From Achromobacter sp. B7 (GTDB lineage Bacteria; Pseudomonadota; Gammaproteobacteria; Burkholderiales; Burkholderiaceae_B): a DNA stretch of 64,000 nucleotides. Below, piece by piece: positions 16,873-25,714 of this stretch. The translations under genes were made by a program, and so were the position numbers. The stretch is taken from the NCBI RefSeq assembly GCF_003600685.1, contig NZ_CP032084.1, positions 5,456,001 to 5,520,000 on the forward strand. The letters are read 5' to 3'. The notes under the pieces were generated by a model. It ran no database searches. It was not told the origin of the DNA and was given only the letters and a program-made list of their open reading frames with translations. The first letter of the stretch is position 1. Each line of letters starts with the position of its first letter.

Positions 16873-16893
16873 CAGCAGCAGCAGCAGCAGCAG
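16873..16893 (+). repeat. (CAG)7 trinucleotide run
   Basis: Seven perfect CAG units lie between the CoA-transferase stop and the binding-protein start, flanked by imperfect CAGCAA/CGGCAG copies (16851-16915). It is non-coding in the chosen annotation and sits about 50 bp before the Shine-Dalgarno of the next gene. Confidence 0.9.
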
Positions 16894-16960
16894 CACCGCG
16901 GCAACGGCAGCATCCGCGTCCGCGGCATCACGACCCTATAAAAAAATCCAGGAGACCACC

Positions 16961-17926
16961 ATGAAACCCTTACGCATGATCGCCGCGCTGGCGGCATCCG
17001 TTCTGTTCGCACAGCCGGTGTCGGCCGCGGACAGCTATCCCTCAAAGCCGGTGCGCATCATCGTGCCCTACCAGGCGGGACAGGGCACCGACGTGGCCGC
17101 CCGGTATCTAGGCGAGTATCTGGCGCGCAGCATGGGCCAGCCGTTCATTGTCGAAAACCGGCCGGGCGCGGGCGGCAACATCGGCGCGTCCGAAGCGGCT
17201 CGCGCCGCCCCCGACGGCTACACCTTGCTGATGGGCACCAACGGCACGCACGTGCTGAATCAGTACATCTATGCGTCCACCAATTTCGACCCCGCGAAAG
17301 ACTTCGCGCCCATCATGCTGGTCAGCTCGTTTCCGATGGTGTTGCTGACCGCGCCCGGCTCGCCCTACAACAGCCTGTCCGACCTGCAAGACGCCGCGAA
17401 GTCCAAGGCCGACAGCGTCAATGTCGGCATGCCCAGCACCACGGCGCGGCTGGTGTTCGAATTGCTCAAGCAACAAGGCGTGGCCAGCATCCGGGGCATT
17501 CCGTACAAGGGTTCGGCAACCGCCACCACGGACCTGATGGGCGGCCAGGTGCAGCTGGGCATCGACACCGTCAGCGCCGCGCGCTCGTTCATTACCAGCG
17601 GCAAGCTGCGCGCGTTGGCCGTCACGTCGTTGAAGGAATCCGCCTTGTTGCCGGGCGTGAAACCGGTGTCGGCGCAAGGCCTGCCCGACTTCCAGGTAAT
17701 TGCGTGGAACGGCCTGTACGCCCCCAAGGGCACGCCGCCCGCCGTGGTGCAGAAGTTGAACGCGGAACTTGCCAAGGCGTTGGCGCAGCCCGAAGTGCGC
17801 CAACGCCTGCTGGAACTTGGCCACGAGCCCGGCGGCGGCACGCCCGCTGAACTGGAAGCCTTTGCGCGTAGCGAACGGCTGAAGTGGCAACCGCTGATCA
17901 TCCAGGCCGGACTGAAAGCGGAATAG
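16961..17926 (+). CDS. Bug/TctC family periplasmic binding protein
   Basis: A 321-residue protein with a Sec signal peptide (MKPLRMIAALAASVLFAQPV, cleavage near SAA-D) and the Bug family layout: YPSKPVRIIVPYQAGQGTD, then RPGAGGNIGASEAARAAPDGYT, and GGQVQLGIDTV. Bug proteins bind carboxylates and related small molecules for tripartite tricarboxylate transporters; many are orphans with no TctAB nearby, as here. SD AGGAG precedes the start. Position at the end of the ligase-dehydratase-transferase run suggests it captures the pathway substrate. Confidence 0.92.
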   Translation: MKPLRMIAALAASVLFAQPVSAADSYPSKPVRIIVPYQAGQGTDVAARYLGEYLARSMGQPFIVENRPGAGGNIGASEAARAAPDGYTLLMGTNGTHVLNQYIYASTNFDPAKDFAPIMLVSSFPMVLLTAPGSPYNSLSDLQDAAKSKADSVNVGMPSTTARLVFELLKQQGVASIRGIPYKGSATATTDLMGGQVQLGIDTVSAARSFITSGKLRALAVTSLKESALLPGVKPVSAQGLPDFQVIAWNGLYAPKGTPPAVVQKLNAELAKALAQPEVRQRLLELGHEPGGGTPAELEAFARSERLKWQPLIIQAGLKAE

Positions 17927-17954
17927 CCTCTCCCCGCATTTGCTTTGCACCCAA

Positions 17955-17981
17955 CGCCCGGGCCTCGCGCCCGGGCGCTTT
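17955..17981 (+). terminator. Hairpin after the Bug-type gene
   Basis: GCCCGGGC (17956-17963) and GCCCGGGC (17969-17976) pair around CTCGC; CGCCCGGG/CCCGGGCG is an equivalent register. Only CTTTGC follows, so the U-run is weak. Confidence 0.55.
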
Positions 17982-18050
17982 GCATGGGGCTCACATCCAG
18001 GGTTAACCCCAGCAGAATAAATACCTATAACCTCAGAGAATATAACTATC

Positions 18051-18087
18051 GCTAGCCCACCCGTCAGCCAATGCGCTGGCCCACCCG
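18051..18087 (+). promoter_or_regulatory. 13-bp direct repeat upstream of the aldehyde dehydrogenase gene
   Basis: GCTAGCCCACCCG (18051-18063) and GCTGGCCCACCCG (18075-18087) differ by one base and are spaced 24 bp apart. They lie between an A/T-rich stretch (TATAAC, ATATAAC at 18025-18048, promoter-like) and the ATG at 18130. They could be binding sites for the GntR regulator of the cluster. Confidence 0.4.
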
Positions 18088-18129
18088 CTAGAAAAACCCA
18101 AACCAGAACAACCCTCCGGGAGACAAACC

Positions 18130-19560
18130 ATGGCGCTGCCCACCCTCAAGCATTTCATCAACGGCCAGTACGCCGAATCCACGGGCTCTGAATACTTCGA
18201 CCTGATCAGCCCGGTCACCGCCCAGCCTATCGCCCGCTCTCCCAACGCCAACGCCGCCGACGTCGATGCCGCCTACGCCGCCGCCAGCGCGGCCTTCAAG
18301 ATCTGGGGCCGCAGCACGCCGTCCGCGCGCCAGCAGGCGTTATTGAAATTGGCCGACGCCGTCCAGGCCAACAGCGACCGCCTGGTCGAAGCCCAGAGCC
18401 GCAACACCGGTCAGCTCAAGCACCTGATCGCCTCTGAAGAAGTCGCGGTCTGCGTCGACCAGATCCGTTTCTTTGCCGGCGCCGCGCGCTTTCTGGAGGG
18501 CAAGGCCACGGGCGAATACATGGAAGGTTTGACGTCCAGCATCCGCCGCGAACCGCTGGGCGTGGTGGGCCAGGTCACCCCCTGGAACTATCCTCTGATG
18601 ATGGCCGTCTGGAAGATCGCGCCGGCCCTGGCAGCGGGTAACACGGTAGTGCTCAAGCCCAGCGACACCACGCCCGAAAGCACCTTGCTGCTGGCCGAAC
18701 TGGCCGCGCCGTTCTTCCCCGCCGGCGCGTTCAACGTGGTGCTGGGCAATGCCGCCACGGGCGCCAAGGTGGTGTCGCACAAGACCCCCGCGCTGGTGTC
18801 CATCACCGGTTCGGTGCGAGCCGGCCTGCAAGTGGCCGCGTCCGCCGCCGCCAACCTGACCCGCGCACATCTGGAACTAGGCGGCAAGGCGCCGGTCGTC
18901 GTCTTTGAAGACACCGACCTGGACCGCGCCGCGCAACACATTGCGCTGACGGGCTTCTTCAATGCGGGGCAGGATTGCACCGCCGCCACCCGCGTCATCG
19001 TGGCTGAATCCGTGCACGACGCGTTCGTCACCAAGCTGGTGGCCGCGGCTATCGACACCCGCTTTGGCGACCCCGACGATCAGGAGGCGCTGTACGGTCC
19101 GCTGAACAATGCCGCGCAGCTGGAACGCGTGCAGGGCTTCATCACCCGCCTGCCTGCCCACGCCCGCGTTGAAACCGGCGGCCGCCAGGCCGCGCGCGCC
19201 GGATACTACTTCGAACCCACCGTCATCACCGGCCTGCAACAGCAGGACGAAGCCATCCAGACCGAAGTCTTCGGCCCCGTCATTACGGTGCAGAAGTTTG
19301 CTGGCGAAGAACAGGCCATCGCCATGGCCAACGACGTGGAATACGGCCTGGCCGCCAGCGTCTGGACACGCGATCACGGCCGTGCGCAGCGCCTGTCGCG
19401 CGAGCTGGACTTCGGCACGGTATGGATCAACACGCACATTCCGCTGACCGCCGAAGCCCCGCACGGCGGCTTCAAGCGGTCGGGCTATGGCAAGGACTTG
19501 TCCGCCTATGGCTTCGAGGAATACACGCGCGTCAAGCACGTGATGAGCGCGCACGACTGA
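18130..19560 (+). CDS. Aldehyde dehydrogenase, aminoaldehyde (PatD-like) type
   Basis: A 476-residue NAD(P)-dependent aldehyde dehydrogenase. The catalytic residues are Glu249 (LELGGKAP) and Cys283 (GQDCTAATR); the cofactor and substrate segments VTPWNYPL and GSVRAGLQV are present. The C-terminal HGGFKRSGYGKDLSAYGFEE resembles gamma-aminobutyraldehyde and betaine-aldehyde dehydrogenases more than simple fatty-aldehyde enzymes. It opens a co-directional cluster with a GntR regulator, a Cache protein and an amine-oxidase-like flavoprotein, consistent with oxidation of an aminoaldehyde from a polyamine. Substrate specificity is inferred. Confidence 0.88.
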   Translation: MALPTLKHFINGQYAESTGSEYFDLISPVTAQPIARSPNANAADVDAAYAAASAAFKIWGRSTPSARQQALLKLADAVQANSDRLVEAQSRNTGQLKHLIASEEVAVCVDQIRFFAGAARFLEGKATGEYMEGLTSSIRREPLGVVGQVTPWNYPLMMAVWKIAPALAAGNTVVLKPSDTTPESTLLLAELAAPFFPAGAFNVVLGNAATGAKVVSHKTPALVSITGSVRAGLQVAASAAANLTRAHLELGGKAPVVVFEDTDLDRAAQHIALTGFFNAGQDCTAATRVIVAESVHDAFVTKLVAAAIDTRFGDPDDQEALYGPLNNAAQLERVQGFITRLPAHARVETGGRQAARAGYYFEPTVITGLQQQDEAIQTEVFGPVITVQKFAGEEQAIAMANDVEYGLAASVWTRDHGRAQRLSRELDFGTVWINTHIPLTAEAPHGGFKRSGYGKDLSAYGFEEYTRVKHVMSAHD

Positions 19561-19573
19561 CCGGGGAAACATC

Positions 19574-20368
19574 ATGAGCACCCAACACACGCCCACCACC
19601 CAAGCCGATGCGCTGCGCGAACGCGTTGCCCGCGCGCACCATGAATTGTTCACGCTGCGCGACACCGGCGCGCTGGAACGCTATTTCTCGCCGCGCTTCA
19701 TCGAGCATTCCCCCTTGGTCAAAAACGGGCTGGACGGCCTGTTCATGCTGGTCCAGGAACATCCCGACCTGAAGCACGAGGCCCACCGCGTGCTGGTGGA
19801 CGGCGACCTGGTCGCCATCCACGGCCGCTACACCGGCCTGGGCGAACAGCCGCTGGTCGGCTTTGACATCTATCGCGTGGCCGACAACCGCATCGTCGAA
19901 CATTGGGACGGCCTGGTGCCCGAAGCGCCGCCCAACGCCAGTGGCCGCACCCAGCTGGACGGCCCGACGCAACCGCGCGCCGACCAGGACGTCGATGAAA
20001 ACCGAGCGCTGGTGCTGGGCTTTTTCACTCGCGCCCTGATCGAAGGCGACTATCAAGCGTTCATCGACAACTGCAACGGCGAAGCCTTCCACCAGCACAG
20101 CCCGGACATTGCCGACGGCACGGCAGCCGTCATCGGCTTTCTGAACCAGCTGCGCGAATCCGGCCAGGGCCTGCAATACAGCCGCATCCATCGCTGCGTG
20201 GCCGAAGGCGACTTCGTGCTGACGCATTCCGAGGGCAGCATCGCCGACCAGCGCCACGCCTACTTTGAACTGTGGCGCGTGCAAGACGGCAAGGTCGTCG
20301 AACTCTGGGATGCCATCGCGCCCGTGCCCGACGACAGCCAGGCGCTGCATCGCCACGGCATCTTCTAG
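19574..20368 (+). CDS. Tandem SnoaL/NTF2-like protein
   Basis: A 264-residue cytoplasmic protein built from two NTF2-like domains, residues ~10-125 and ~138-255. The halves align by eye: FIEHSPLVKNG with FHQHSPDIADG, GFDIYRVADNRIVEHWDG with YFELWRVQDGKVVELWDA. This is the predicted SnoaL-like aldol-condensation group; no catalytic assignment is certain. It begins 13 bp after the aldehyde dehydrogenase and is probably cotranscribed. It may act on, or bind, the reactive aldehyde intermediate, but that is inference. Confidence 0.82.
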   Translation: MSTQHTPTTQADALRERVARAHHELFTLRDTGALERYFSPRFIEHSPLVKNGLDGLFMLVQEHPDLKHEAHRVLVDGDLVAIHGRYTGLGEQPLVGFDIYRVADNRIVEHWDGLVPEAPPNASGRTQLDGPTQPRADQDVDENRALVLGFFTRALIEGDYQAFIDNCNGEAFHQHSPDIADGTAAVIGFLNQLRESGQGLQYSRIHRCVAEGDFVLTHSEGSIADQRHAYFELWRVQDGKVVELWDAIAPVPDDSQALHRHGIF

Positions 20369-20412
20369 CGCCGTGGCATGATGCACGTTTTCCATTCGCG
20401 CCGGAGCCCCCC

Positions 20413-21159
20413 ATGACCGCCCACGCCATCGTCTATGCACCGATTGGCCAAGGCACGCGCTCGGAGCAGGTCGTCGAACGCCTCAGCAACGCGATCGTCG
20501 CCGGCCTGCTGCATCCCGACGAGCAGCTGCCCAACGAGAACGAGTTGTCGCGCCTGATGGGCGTGTCGCCCGTAACCGTGCGCGAGGCCTTGAACACCTT
20601 GCGCGCGCGCCAGCTGATCGACACCCGGCGCGGGCGCAATGGGGGCAGCTTCGTGTGCCCCGTGCCGGCGCAGATGATGCACGACCGCCATCCGCTGCGC
20701 CTGGCCACGCCGGGCGATCTGGCCGACCTGGGCGAGCTGCATTGCGCCGTGATCGGCCACAGCGCCAAGCTGGCCGCGCAGCGTTCAACGGCTGACGATC
20801 ACCGGCGCCTGGCGCAAGAGATCGACCAGTTCGAAGCGGCTAAGGCGGCGCAGGCGCGCGCGCAGGCGGACATGCGTTGCCTGCTGCTGCTGGCCACGCA
20901 CGCGCAGTCGGCGCGGCTGGCCAACCAAGAGCTTGAAATCCAGGCGGAATGGGCGCCGCTGGTTGCCGCGCTGTATCCGCACGGGTCAGTGCACGCCGAG
21001 ATGGTGGCGGCGTATCGCCGGCTGCAAGCGGCGCTGCAAGCGGGCGACGATCTTGCCGGCAGCGCGCTTGCCCTGGACATGATCAGCACGCAGACGGACC
21101 ACCTGCTTGAACACAAACTGCGGTTGGACGCCACGGCGCCGCCGCCACAACAGACCTAG
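20413..21159 (+). CDS. GntR/FadR-type regulator of the amine cluster
   Basis: A 248-residue protein starting at 20413 (GGAG 8 bases upstream). The winged helix spans residues ~10-80, with LPNENELSRLMGVSPVTVRE as recognition region, followed by an FCD-like helical domain. Located inside the aldehyde dehydrogenase cluster, 44 bp after the SnoaL-like gene, and followed by a Cache protein, so it probably controls this cluster in response to its substrate. Confidence 0.88.
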   Translation: MTAHAIVYAPIGQGTRSEQVVERLSNAIVAGLLHPDEQLPNENELSRLMGVSPVTVREALNTLRARQLIDTRRGRNGGSFVCPVPAQMMHDRHPLRLATPGDLADLGELHCAVIGHSAKLAAQRSTADDHRRLAQEIDQFEAAKAAQARAQADMRCLLLLATHAQSARLANQELEIQAEWAPLVAALYPHGSVHAEMVAAYRRLQAALQAGDDLAGSALALDMISTQTDHLLEHKLRLDATAPPPQQT

Positions 21160-21203
21160 GGCCGCTGAACGCCGGCGGCAACCTTGGCTACAGGAGACGG
21201 CAG

Positions 21204-21986
21204 ATGAACGAAGACGCGCATATCGACCGGGCCCACGGCATTCTGGACTGCGTCGTGAACGACGCCCGGAACACCGCCGCCGCGCTGGCCGAGGCCGCCG
21301 CGCAGATTCTGTCGGGCCAGACCCCGACGCCCGGTAGCGGCCTGCGGCTGTCGGCGGACCATCGCCGCGCGCTGCAAACCCACATCCAGGTGGCGCTGCA
21401 ACTGAACCCCTGGTGCAACGGCGCGGGCTTCGCCAGCTTTGAAGCGCATGCCGACACCGATGACGGCTACTGGACGCTGGAATGGTGGCAGCAAGAGGGG
21501 CGCTCCCTGCAACACGTCCCCCTGGAACGCAATCAGGAAACGCGGCGGCGGCTGGATTTTCGCGCGTTCGCCTGGTTCGACCAGCCCGCGCGCCGCCATC
21601 TTCCCGTTATCGAAGGCCCCTACGTGGACTACATCTGCAACGGCGCCTACACCATCACCGCCGCGCACCCCGTGCTGGTCCGCCAGGCGTTCGCCGGCGT
21701 AGCCGCCGTGGATGTCCTGGTCTCCACGCTGGACCGCATGCTGCTGCCCGCGTTGCGGCGCATCGGCAAGCCCGCGTTGGTGCTGAACGCGGATTCGCGC
21801 GTGGTCATGTCCACCGCCCACCGCATTCGCACCGGCAGCCTGTGGCAGCCGCAACACGGTGACCGCCTTATCGGCGCCCCCGGCGCGCTACGCCTGGCGG
21901 TGCTGCCCGCCCCGCCATCACACGCGGCGGGCGGCCACGCCGGCCAGCCCAGCCTGCCCGGACTGGCGCACAGCCCCGGCAGCTGA
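21204..21986 (+). CDS. Stand-alone Cache (PDC-like) sensor-domain protein
   Basis: A 260-residue protein with no signal peptide or membrane segment. Residues ~25-230 have the double-Cache layout: FAWFDQPARRHLPVI, GPYVDYICNGAYTITAAHPV, and FAGVAAVDVLVSTLD with the conserved Asp. Cache domains are normally extracellular sensors of chemoreceptors or kinases and bind amines, amino acids or carboxylates. Here the domain is free and apparently cytoplasmic, next to a GntR regulator, so it may bind the amine substrate as a soluble partner or scavenger. Start chosen at 21204 (GGAGAC upstream). The C-terminal ~25 residues are low complexity. Confidence 0.75.
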   Translation: MNEDAHIDRAHGILDCVVNDARNTAAALAEAAAQILSGQTPTPGSGLRLSADHRRALQTHIQVALQLNPWCNGAGFASFEAHADTDDGYWTLEWWQQEGRSLQHVPLERNQETRRRLDFRAFAWFDQPARRHLPVIEGPYVDYICNGAYTITAAHPVLVRQAFAGVAAVDVLVSTLDRMLLPALRRIGKPALVLNADSRVVMSTAHRIRTGSLWQPQHGDRLIGAPGALRLAVLPAPPSHAAGGHAGQPSLPGLAHSPGS

Positions 21987-22137
21987 GGGGTCCGACGCGC
22001 CGGCACGACGCCCGCCCGCGCCCACGCCCCTTCCCTTAATTCTTTGCAATCCCTTGGCGCCCCCGCGCGCCGATGACGCCGCCCGCGCTCACGCCCGGCG
22101 CGGATGGCGCACATCTTTACAAACCAGGAGACCCCCC

Positions 22138-22500
22138 ATGAAGTGGTATCTGCAAGCCCTCAAACACTACGCCGTCTTCCAAGGCCGCGCACGGCGTCGC
22201 GAATATTGGTACTTCGTGCTGTTCCAGCTGATGGCCGTGTTGGCGATCTCGGCGGTGGAACGCGCGCTGGCCATCGCCAACCCTGAAATCCTGTTTGGCT
22301 GGTACACGGCGGGCTTTCTGCTGCTGACGCTGCTGCCCGCGCTGGCCGTCACCATCCGCCGCCTGCACGACACCGGCCGCAGCGGCTGGTGGGGCTTGCT
22401 GCATGCCGTGCCCGTCATCGGCACGCTGCTGTTGCAGCCCTTCATGCTGCCCGCCGGCGCTCCCGGCCGCAACCGCTTCGGCCCGGCCCCCACGGCCTGA
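22138..22500 (+). CDS. DUF805 small membrane protein
   Basis: A 120-residue inner-membrane protein from the ATG at 22138 (CCAGGAG upstream). The start FQGRARRREYWYF and the segment IRRLHDTGRSGWWGLL are the DUF805 signatures. Three to four hydrophobic segments are visible. The function of DUF805 is unknown. It lies between the Cache gene and the flavoprotein gene, 28 bp before the latter, so it is probably cotranscribed with it. Confidence 0.88.
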   Translation: MKWYLQALKHYAVFQGRARRREYWYFVLFQLMAVLAISAVERALAIANPEILFGWYTAGFLLLTLLPALAVTIRRLHDTGRSGWWGLLHAVPVIGTLLLQPFMLPAGAPGRNRFGPAPTA

Positions 22501-22528
22501 GCCCTTTTCCGATTCCAGGAACATCGAC

Positions 22529-24079
22529 ATGACATTGAATCGACGCGAATTCATCCTCAAGACAGCGGCGGCCACAACGACGGCCACCGCCGTCGGCGCA
22601 CTGGGCTTGTGGCCCGCGACCTCGCACGCCTTGACCACCGCCTACGCCAGTGTGCCGCCCCGCGACACCATGCTGCCGCCCGCCCAATTGCTGCACGATG
22701 CCCAGCCGATACCCACCCGGCTGGGCATTGATCCGCGCATCTGGAACTGGCGGCACGACGCCAAACCCACCGACCCCATGCCCGCCAACTACTACGAGGC
22801 CTCGCTGTCCGAGTGGCCCGCCTTCGGCCCGCTGCCGGGCGATGTGGACTGCGAAGTGGTCGTCATCGGAGGCGGCCTGCTGGGCGCGTCCACCGCCTTG
22901 CACCTGGCCGAAGCCGGCGTCGATGTGGTGCTGATCGAAAAAGACCATATCGGTTCGGGCGCATCGGGCCGTAACGGCGGCCAGATGACACCGGGCCTGG
23001 CGCGCTGGGAAGCGGGCACGATGCTGGACAACCTGCCGTTGGACGACGCGCGGCGGCTGTGGCGCTTTGCCTCGGTCGAAGCCATGGAAACGGTGGACGG
23101 CCTGCGCGAGCGCTACGGCTTCGATTGCGACCGCAAGCGCGGCCACGTCACGGCGGCGGTGCATGCGGGCCATATGGGCGCGCTGGTTGAAAATGCCGAC
23201 GCGCGCCGGCGGCTGGGCGACGACGCCGTCAAGATCATCGGCAGGCACGAACTGAAAGAACAGTACGTGAAGTCCGACATCTATTTCGGCGCGGCCATCG
23301 ACAGCGGCGGCGGCCAGGTGCAGCCCTTGGCGCTGCTGCGAGGTCTGATCCACGCCTTCGTCAAACTGGGCGGCCGCGTCTACGACAACACCGCCGCGCA
23401 AGCCATCGACGAATCGCCGGGCAATACGCGCGTGACCACGGCGCAAGGCGCCATCAAGGCACGCCGCGCCGTGGTGCTGGCCGTGCACAGCGCCACCTTC
23501 CAGTTCATGCCGGGTAGCTCAACCACCGTGCCGTTCTTCACCTACGTGGCCGTTACCCCGCCGCTGGGCGATACGCTGAACGCGCTGATCCCGTCCGGCC
23601 TGCCCATCTACGACACGCAGCTGCAAATCGACTACTACCGGCCGGTGCGCAACAACCGGCTGCTGTTCGGAGGCCAGGGCACCGGTAACTCGTGGTCGCC
23701 GCGCGACGTCAACAACTACCTGCTGGATCGCATCAAGACCGTGTTCCCGCAATTGGAAAACCCGGCGCTGGAATATTCCTGGAGCGGCATCAGCGACCTG
23801 ACGCTGAACGGCGCGACCGACAGCCGCAAGAGCGCGGGCGATGTGCCCGTGTACATGGTGCACGGCTGGAGCGGCCACGGCGTGGCGCAAACGGTGCGCA
23901 TCGGCCGCGCCATCAGCGATGACGTCACCGGCCGCAACACCGACTACGCCATGCTGACGCGCTTTGACCATGCGGGCATCCCGCTGGGACGCCACTTGTC
24001 GCCCGTGGCCATCCCGCTGATCAAGGGTGCGCTGGGTGTGATGGGCATCCTGAACCCGGCCGACATGGTGTCGTTCTAG
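22529..24079 (+). CDS. Tat-exported FAD-dependent amine oxidase-like protein (DAO family)
   Basis: A 516-residue protein starting at 22529. The N-terminus NRREFILKTAAA plus a hydrophobic stretch ending in SHA is a twin-arginine signal peptide, so the folded flavoprotein would be exported. The mature part has the FAD site VVIGGGLLGASTALHLAEAG near residue 112, then GSGASGRNGGQMTPG, a DAO-superfamily segment like that of gamma-glutamylputrescine oxidase (PuuB). The PuuB-type fold fits a cluster with an aminoaldehyde dehydrogenase, but a Tat signal is unusual for that group. Likely oxidises an amine or amino acid in the periplasm; substrate inferred only. Confidence 0.83.
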   Translation: MTLNRREFILKTAAATTTATAVGALGLWPATSHALTTAYASVPPRDTMLPPAQLLHDAQPIPTRLGIDPRIWNWRHDAKPTDPMPANYYEASLSEWPAFGPLPGDVDCEVVVIGGGLLGASTALHLAEAGVDVVLIEKDHIGSGASGRNGGQMTPGLARWEAGTMLDNLPLDDARRLWRFASVEAMETVDGLRERYGFDCDRKRGHVTAAVHAGHMGALVENADARRRLGDDAVKIIGRHELKEQYVKSDIYFGAAIDSGGGQVQPLALLRGLIHAFVKLGGRVYDNTAAQAIDESPGNTRVTTAQGAIKARRAVVLAVHSATFQFMPGSSTTVPFFTYVAVTPPLGDTLNALIPSGLPIYDTQLQIDYYRPVRNNRLLFGGQGTGNSWSPRDVNNYLLDRIKTVFPQLENPALEYSWSGISDLTLNGATDSRKSAGDVPVYMVHGWSGHGVAQTVRIGRAISDDVTGRNTDYAMLTRFDHAGIPLGRHLSPVAIPLIKGALGVMGILNPADMVSF

Positions 24080-24102
24080 CCGCGCGTCCTGGCGCCTGCC
24101 GA

Positions 24103-25554
24103 TCAGGCTCCGGTCAGGGCGGCAGACCGCGCGCGGTCGCGGCCCTTGATGGCTATGGCTACCGCCACCCACAGCAGCACCACGGCCAGCGCATAGGTCC
24201 ACCGCATGCCCGCCGCCAACGCGGCGGGCGACGCCAACCGCAGGTCGACACTGCCAGCGCCCCACGCAAACACGGCGCCCATCAACGACGCGCCCGTAAT
24301 GAACCCCAGGTTGCGCGACAAGTTCAAGACGCCCGACACCGCCCCGCGCTGGTCCGCCTGCGCGCTGCCCATGACGGCGCTGCTGTTGGCGGCCTGAAAC
24401 AGCGCATAGCCGCTGGTGATCACAGCCAGCGGCGCCACGTACCCCGCAATGCCAAAGGCGGCCGGCACCCACGGCAGCACCGCCGCGCCGGCGGTCATCG
24501 CCACCAAGCCGGCCAGCATCACACGTTGCGCGCCAAACCGGTCCACCGCCCGCCCGGCCGGCACCCCCACCAGCGCCGCGACGACAGGGCCGCACGACAT
24601 CACCAGGCCTACCCCCGCGGTGTCCAGGCCCAACGCGCCGCCCAGGTAGAACGGCCCCACGACCAGCGTCGTCATCATCACGGTAGACACCAACCCGTTC
24701 GTCGCCACGCCCGCGCTTAACGCGGGTTGGCGAAACAGCGACAGTTGGATAAGCGGGGACGCTGCCCGAGCTTGACGCCACACGAACGCCCCGCCGGCCA
24801 TGGCCGCCGCAGCAAGCAGCGCGGCATTGGCGGCCCCGAAGCCGCCACCGGCGGTCATCGCCAATGCGTAGGCGGCGATGCCGCACGCCAACAGCGCCGA
24901 GCCGGGCACATCGAAGGGTGCTCTTGAAGGCACGGCTTGCAGCGAGTGCACCGGGCCGCCTTGCGCGCCGTCTTTGGGCAAATGAACCCACGCCAGCCCG
25001 AATGCCAACACGCCCAGCGGCACGTTGATCAGAAAAATCGAAGGCCAGCCAAACGCCCCGATCAACAGCCCGCCCAACGTCGGCCCCAAGGCGGTACCGA
25101 TGGCCGACATCGTCCCCATCAGCCCCATGACGCTACCCGTCTTCTCCTTGGCCACGGACGCGCTGGCGAACGCCATGGTCAGCGCCATCATGATCGCCGC
25201 GCCCAGGCCCTGCACCGCGCGCGCCGCAATCAATCCGCCCAAGCCGAGCGACGCGCCGCAGGCCAGCGACCCCACGGTGAACAGCCCGATTCCCGCCAGC
25301 ATTAACCGCCGCCGTCCCAGCAGATCTCCCAGCCGCCCCACGCTGACAATCAGCGTGGTGATGGCCAGCAGGTAGGCCAGCACAATCCACTGCACGTCCT
25401 GAAAGCGCGCATCCAACGCCACTGACAGCGTCGGCAAGGCCACGTTGGCAATGCTGGCGCCCAGCGCGGGCAACAACATGCATAAAGACAGGCACGCCAA
25501 CAGCCGGGGGGCTGGTCGGGGCGGCACAGGAACTGCGGGACAAGTGGTGGGCAT
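24103..25554 (-). CDS. MFS drug-efflux-type transporter (DHA2-like)
   Basis: A 483-residue membrane protein from the ATG at 25554; a longer in-frame ATG at 25671 would add 39 Cys/Arg-rich residues and overlap the divergent LysR gene. About 14 hydrophobic segments are visible, with the MFS loop motif GRLGDLLGRRRLM and motif-C-like GTALGPTLGGLLIG. DHA2 members export drugs and toxic organics by proton antiport. It is divergent from a LysR gene that is its likely regulator. Confidence 0.85.
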   Translation of the reverse strand: MPTTCPAVPVPPRPAPRLLACLSLCMLLPALGASIANVALPTLSVALDARFQDVQWIVLAYLLAITTLIVSVGRLGDLLGRRRLMLAGIGLFTVGSLACGASLGLGGLIAARAVQGLGAAIMMALTMAFASASVAKEKTGSVMGLMGTMSAIGTALGPTLGGLLIGAFGWPSIFLINVPLGVLAFGLAWVHLPKDGAQGGPVHSLQAVPSRAPFDVPGSALLACGIAAYALAMTAGGGFGAANAALLAAAAMAGGAFVWRQARAASPLIQLSLFRQPALSAGVATNGLVSTVMMTTLVVGPFYLGGALGLDTAGVGLVMSCGPVVAALVGVPAGRAVDRFGAQRVMLAGLVAMTAGAAVLPWVPAAFGIAGYVAPLAVITSGYALFQAANSSAVMGSAQADQRGAVSGVLNLSRNLGFITGASLMGAVFAWGAGSVDLRLASPAALAAGMRWTYALAVVLLWVAVAIAIKGRDRARSAALTGA

Positions 25555-25714
25555 GAACGGGCCTGCAAGAAAGGCGGGACGCCAACACGGCGCCCTTTCG
25601 CACATCCTAGGCGTGCGCCACACCAAGCGGAAGACGCAGCAATTGCACTGAATACCTGCACCAGACGCCATGTCAAAACTCCCGCAGCACCCGGCGGCAT
25701 GCTACGTTTGCCGC

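Noticed and set aside
16873..16893. CAG run as part of a coding sequence or CRISPR
   Set aside because: It lies after a clear stop codon and before a clear start with its own ribosome binding site, and units are 3 bp with no spacers.
18020..18050. TATAAC/ATATAAC as a defined sigma-70 promoter for the aldehyde dehydrogenase
   Set aside because: The stretch is promoter-like but no -35 box at 16-18 bp is convincing, so it is mentioned only within the repeat entry.
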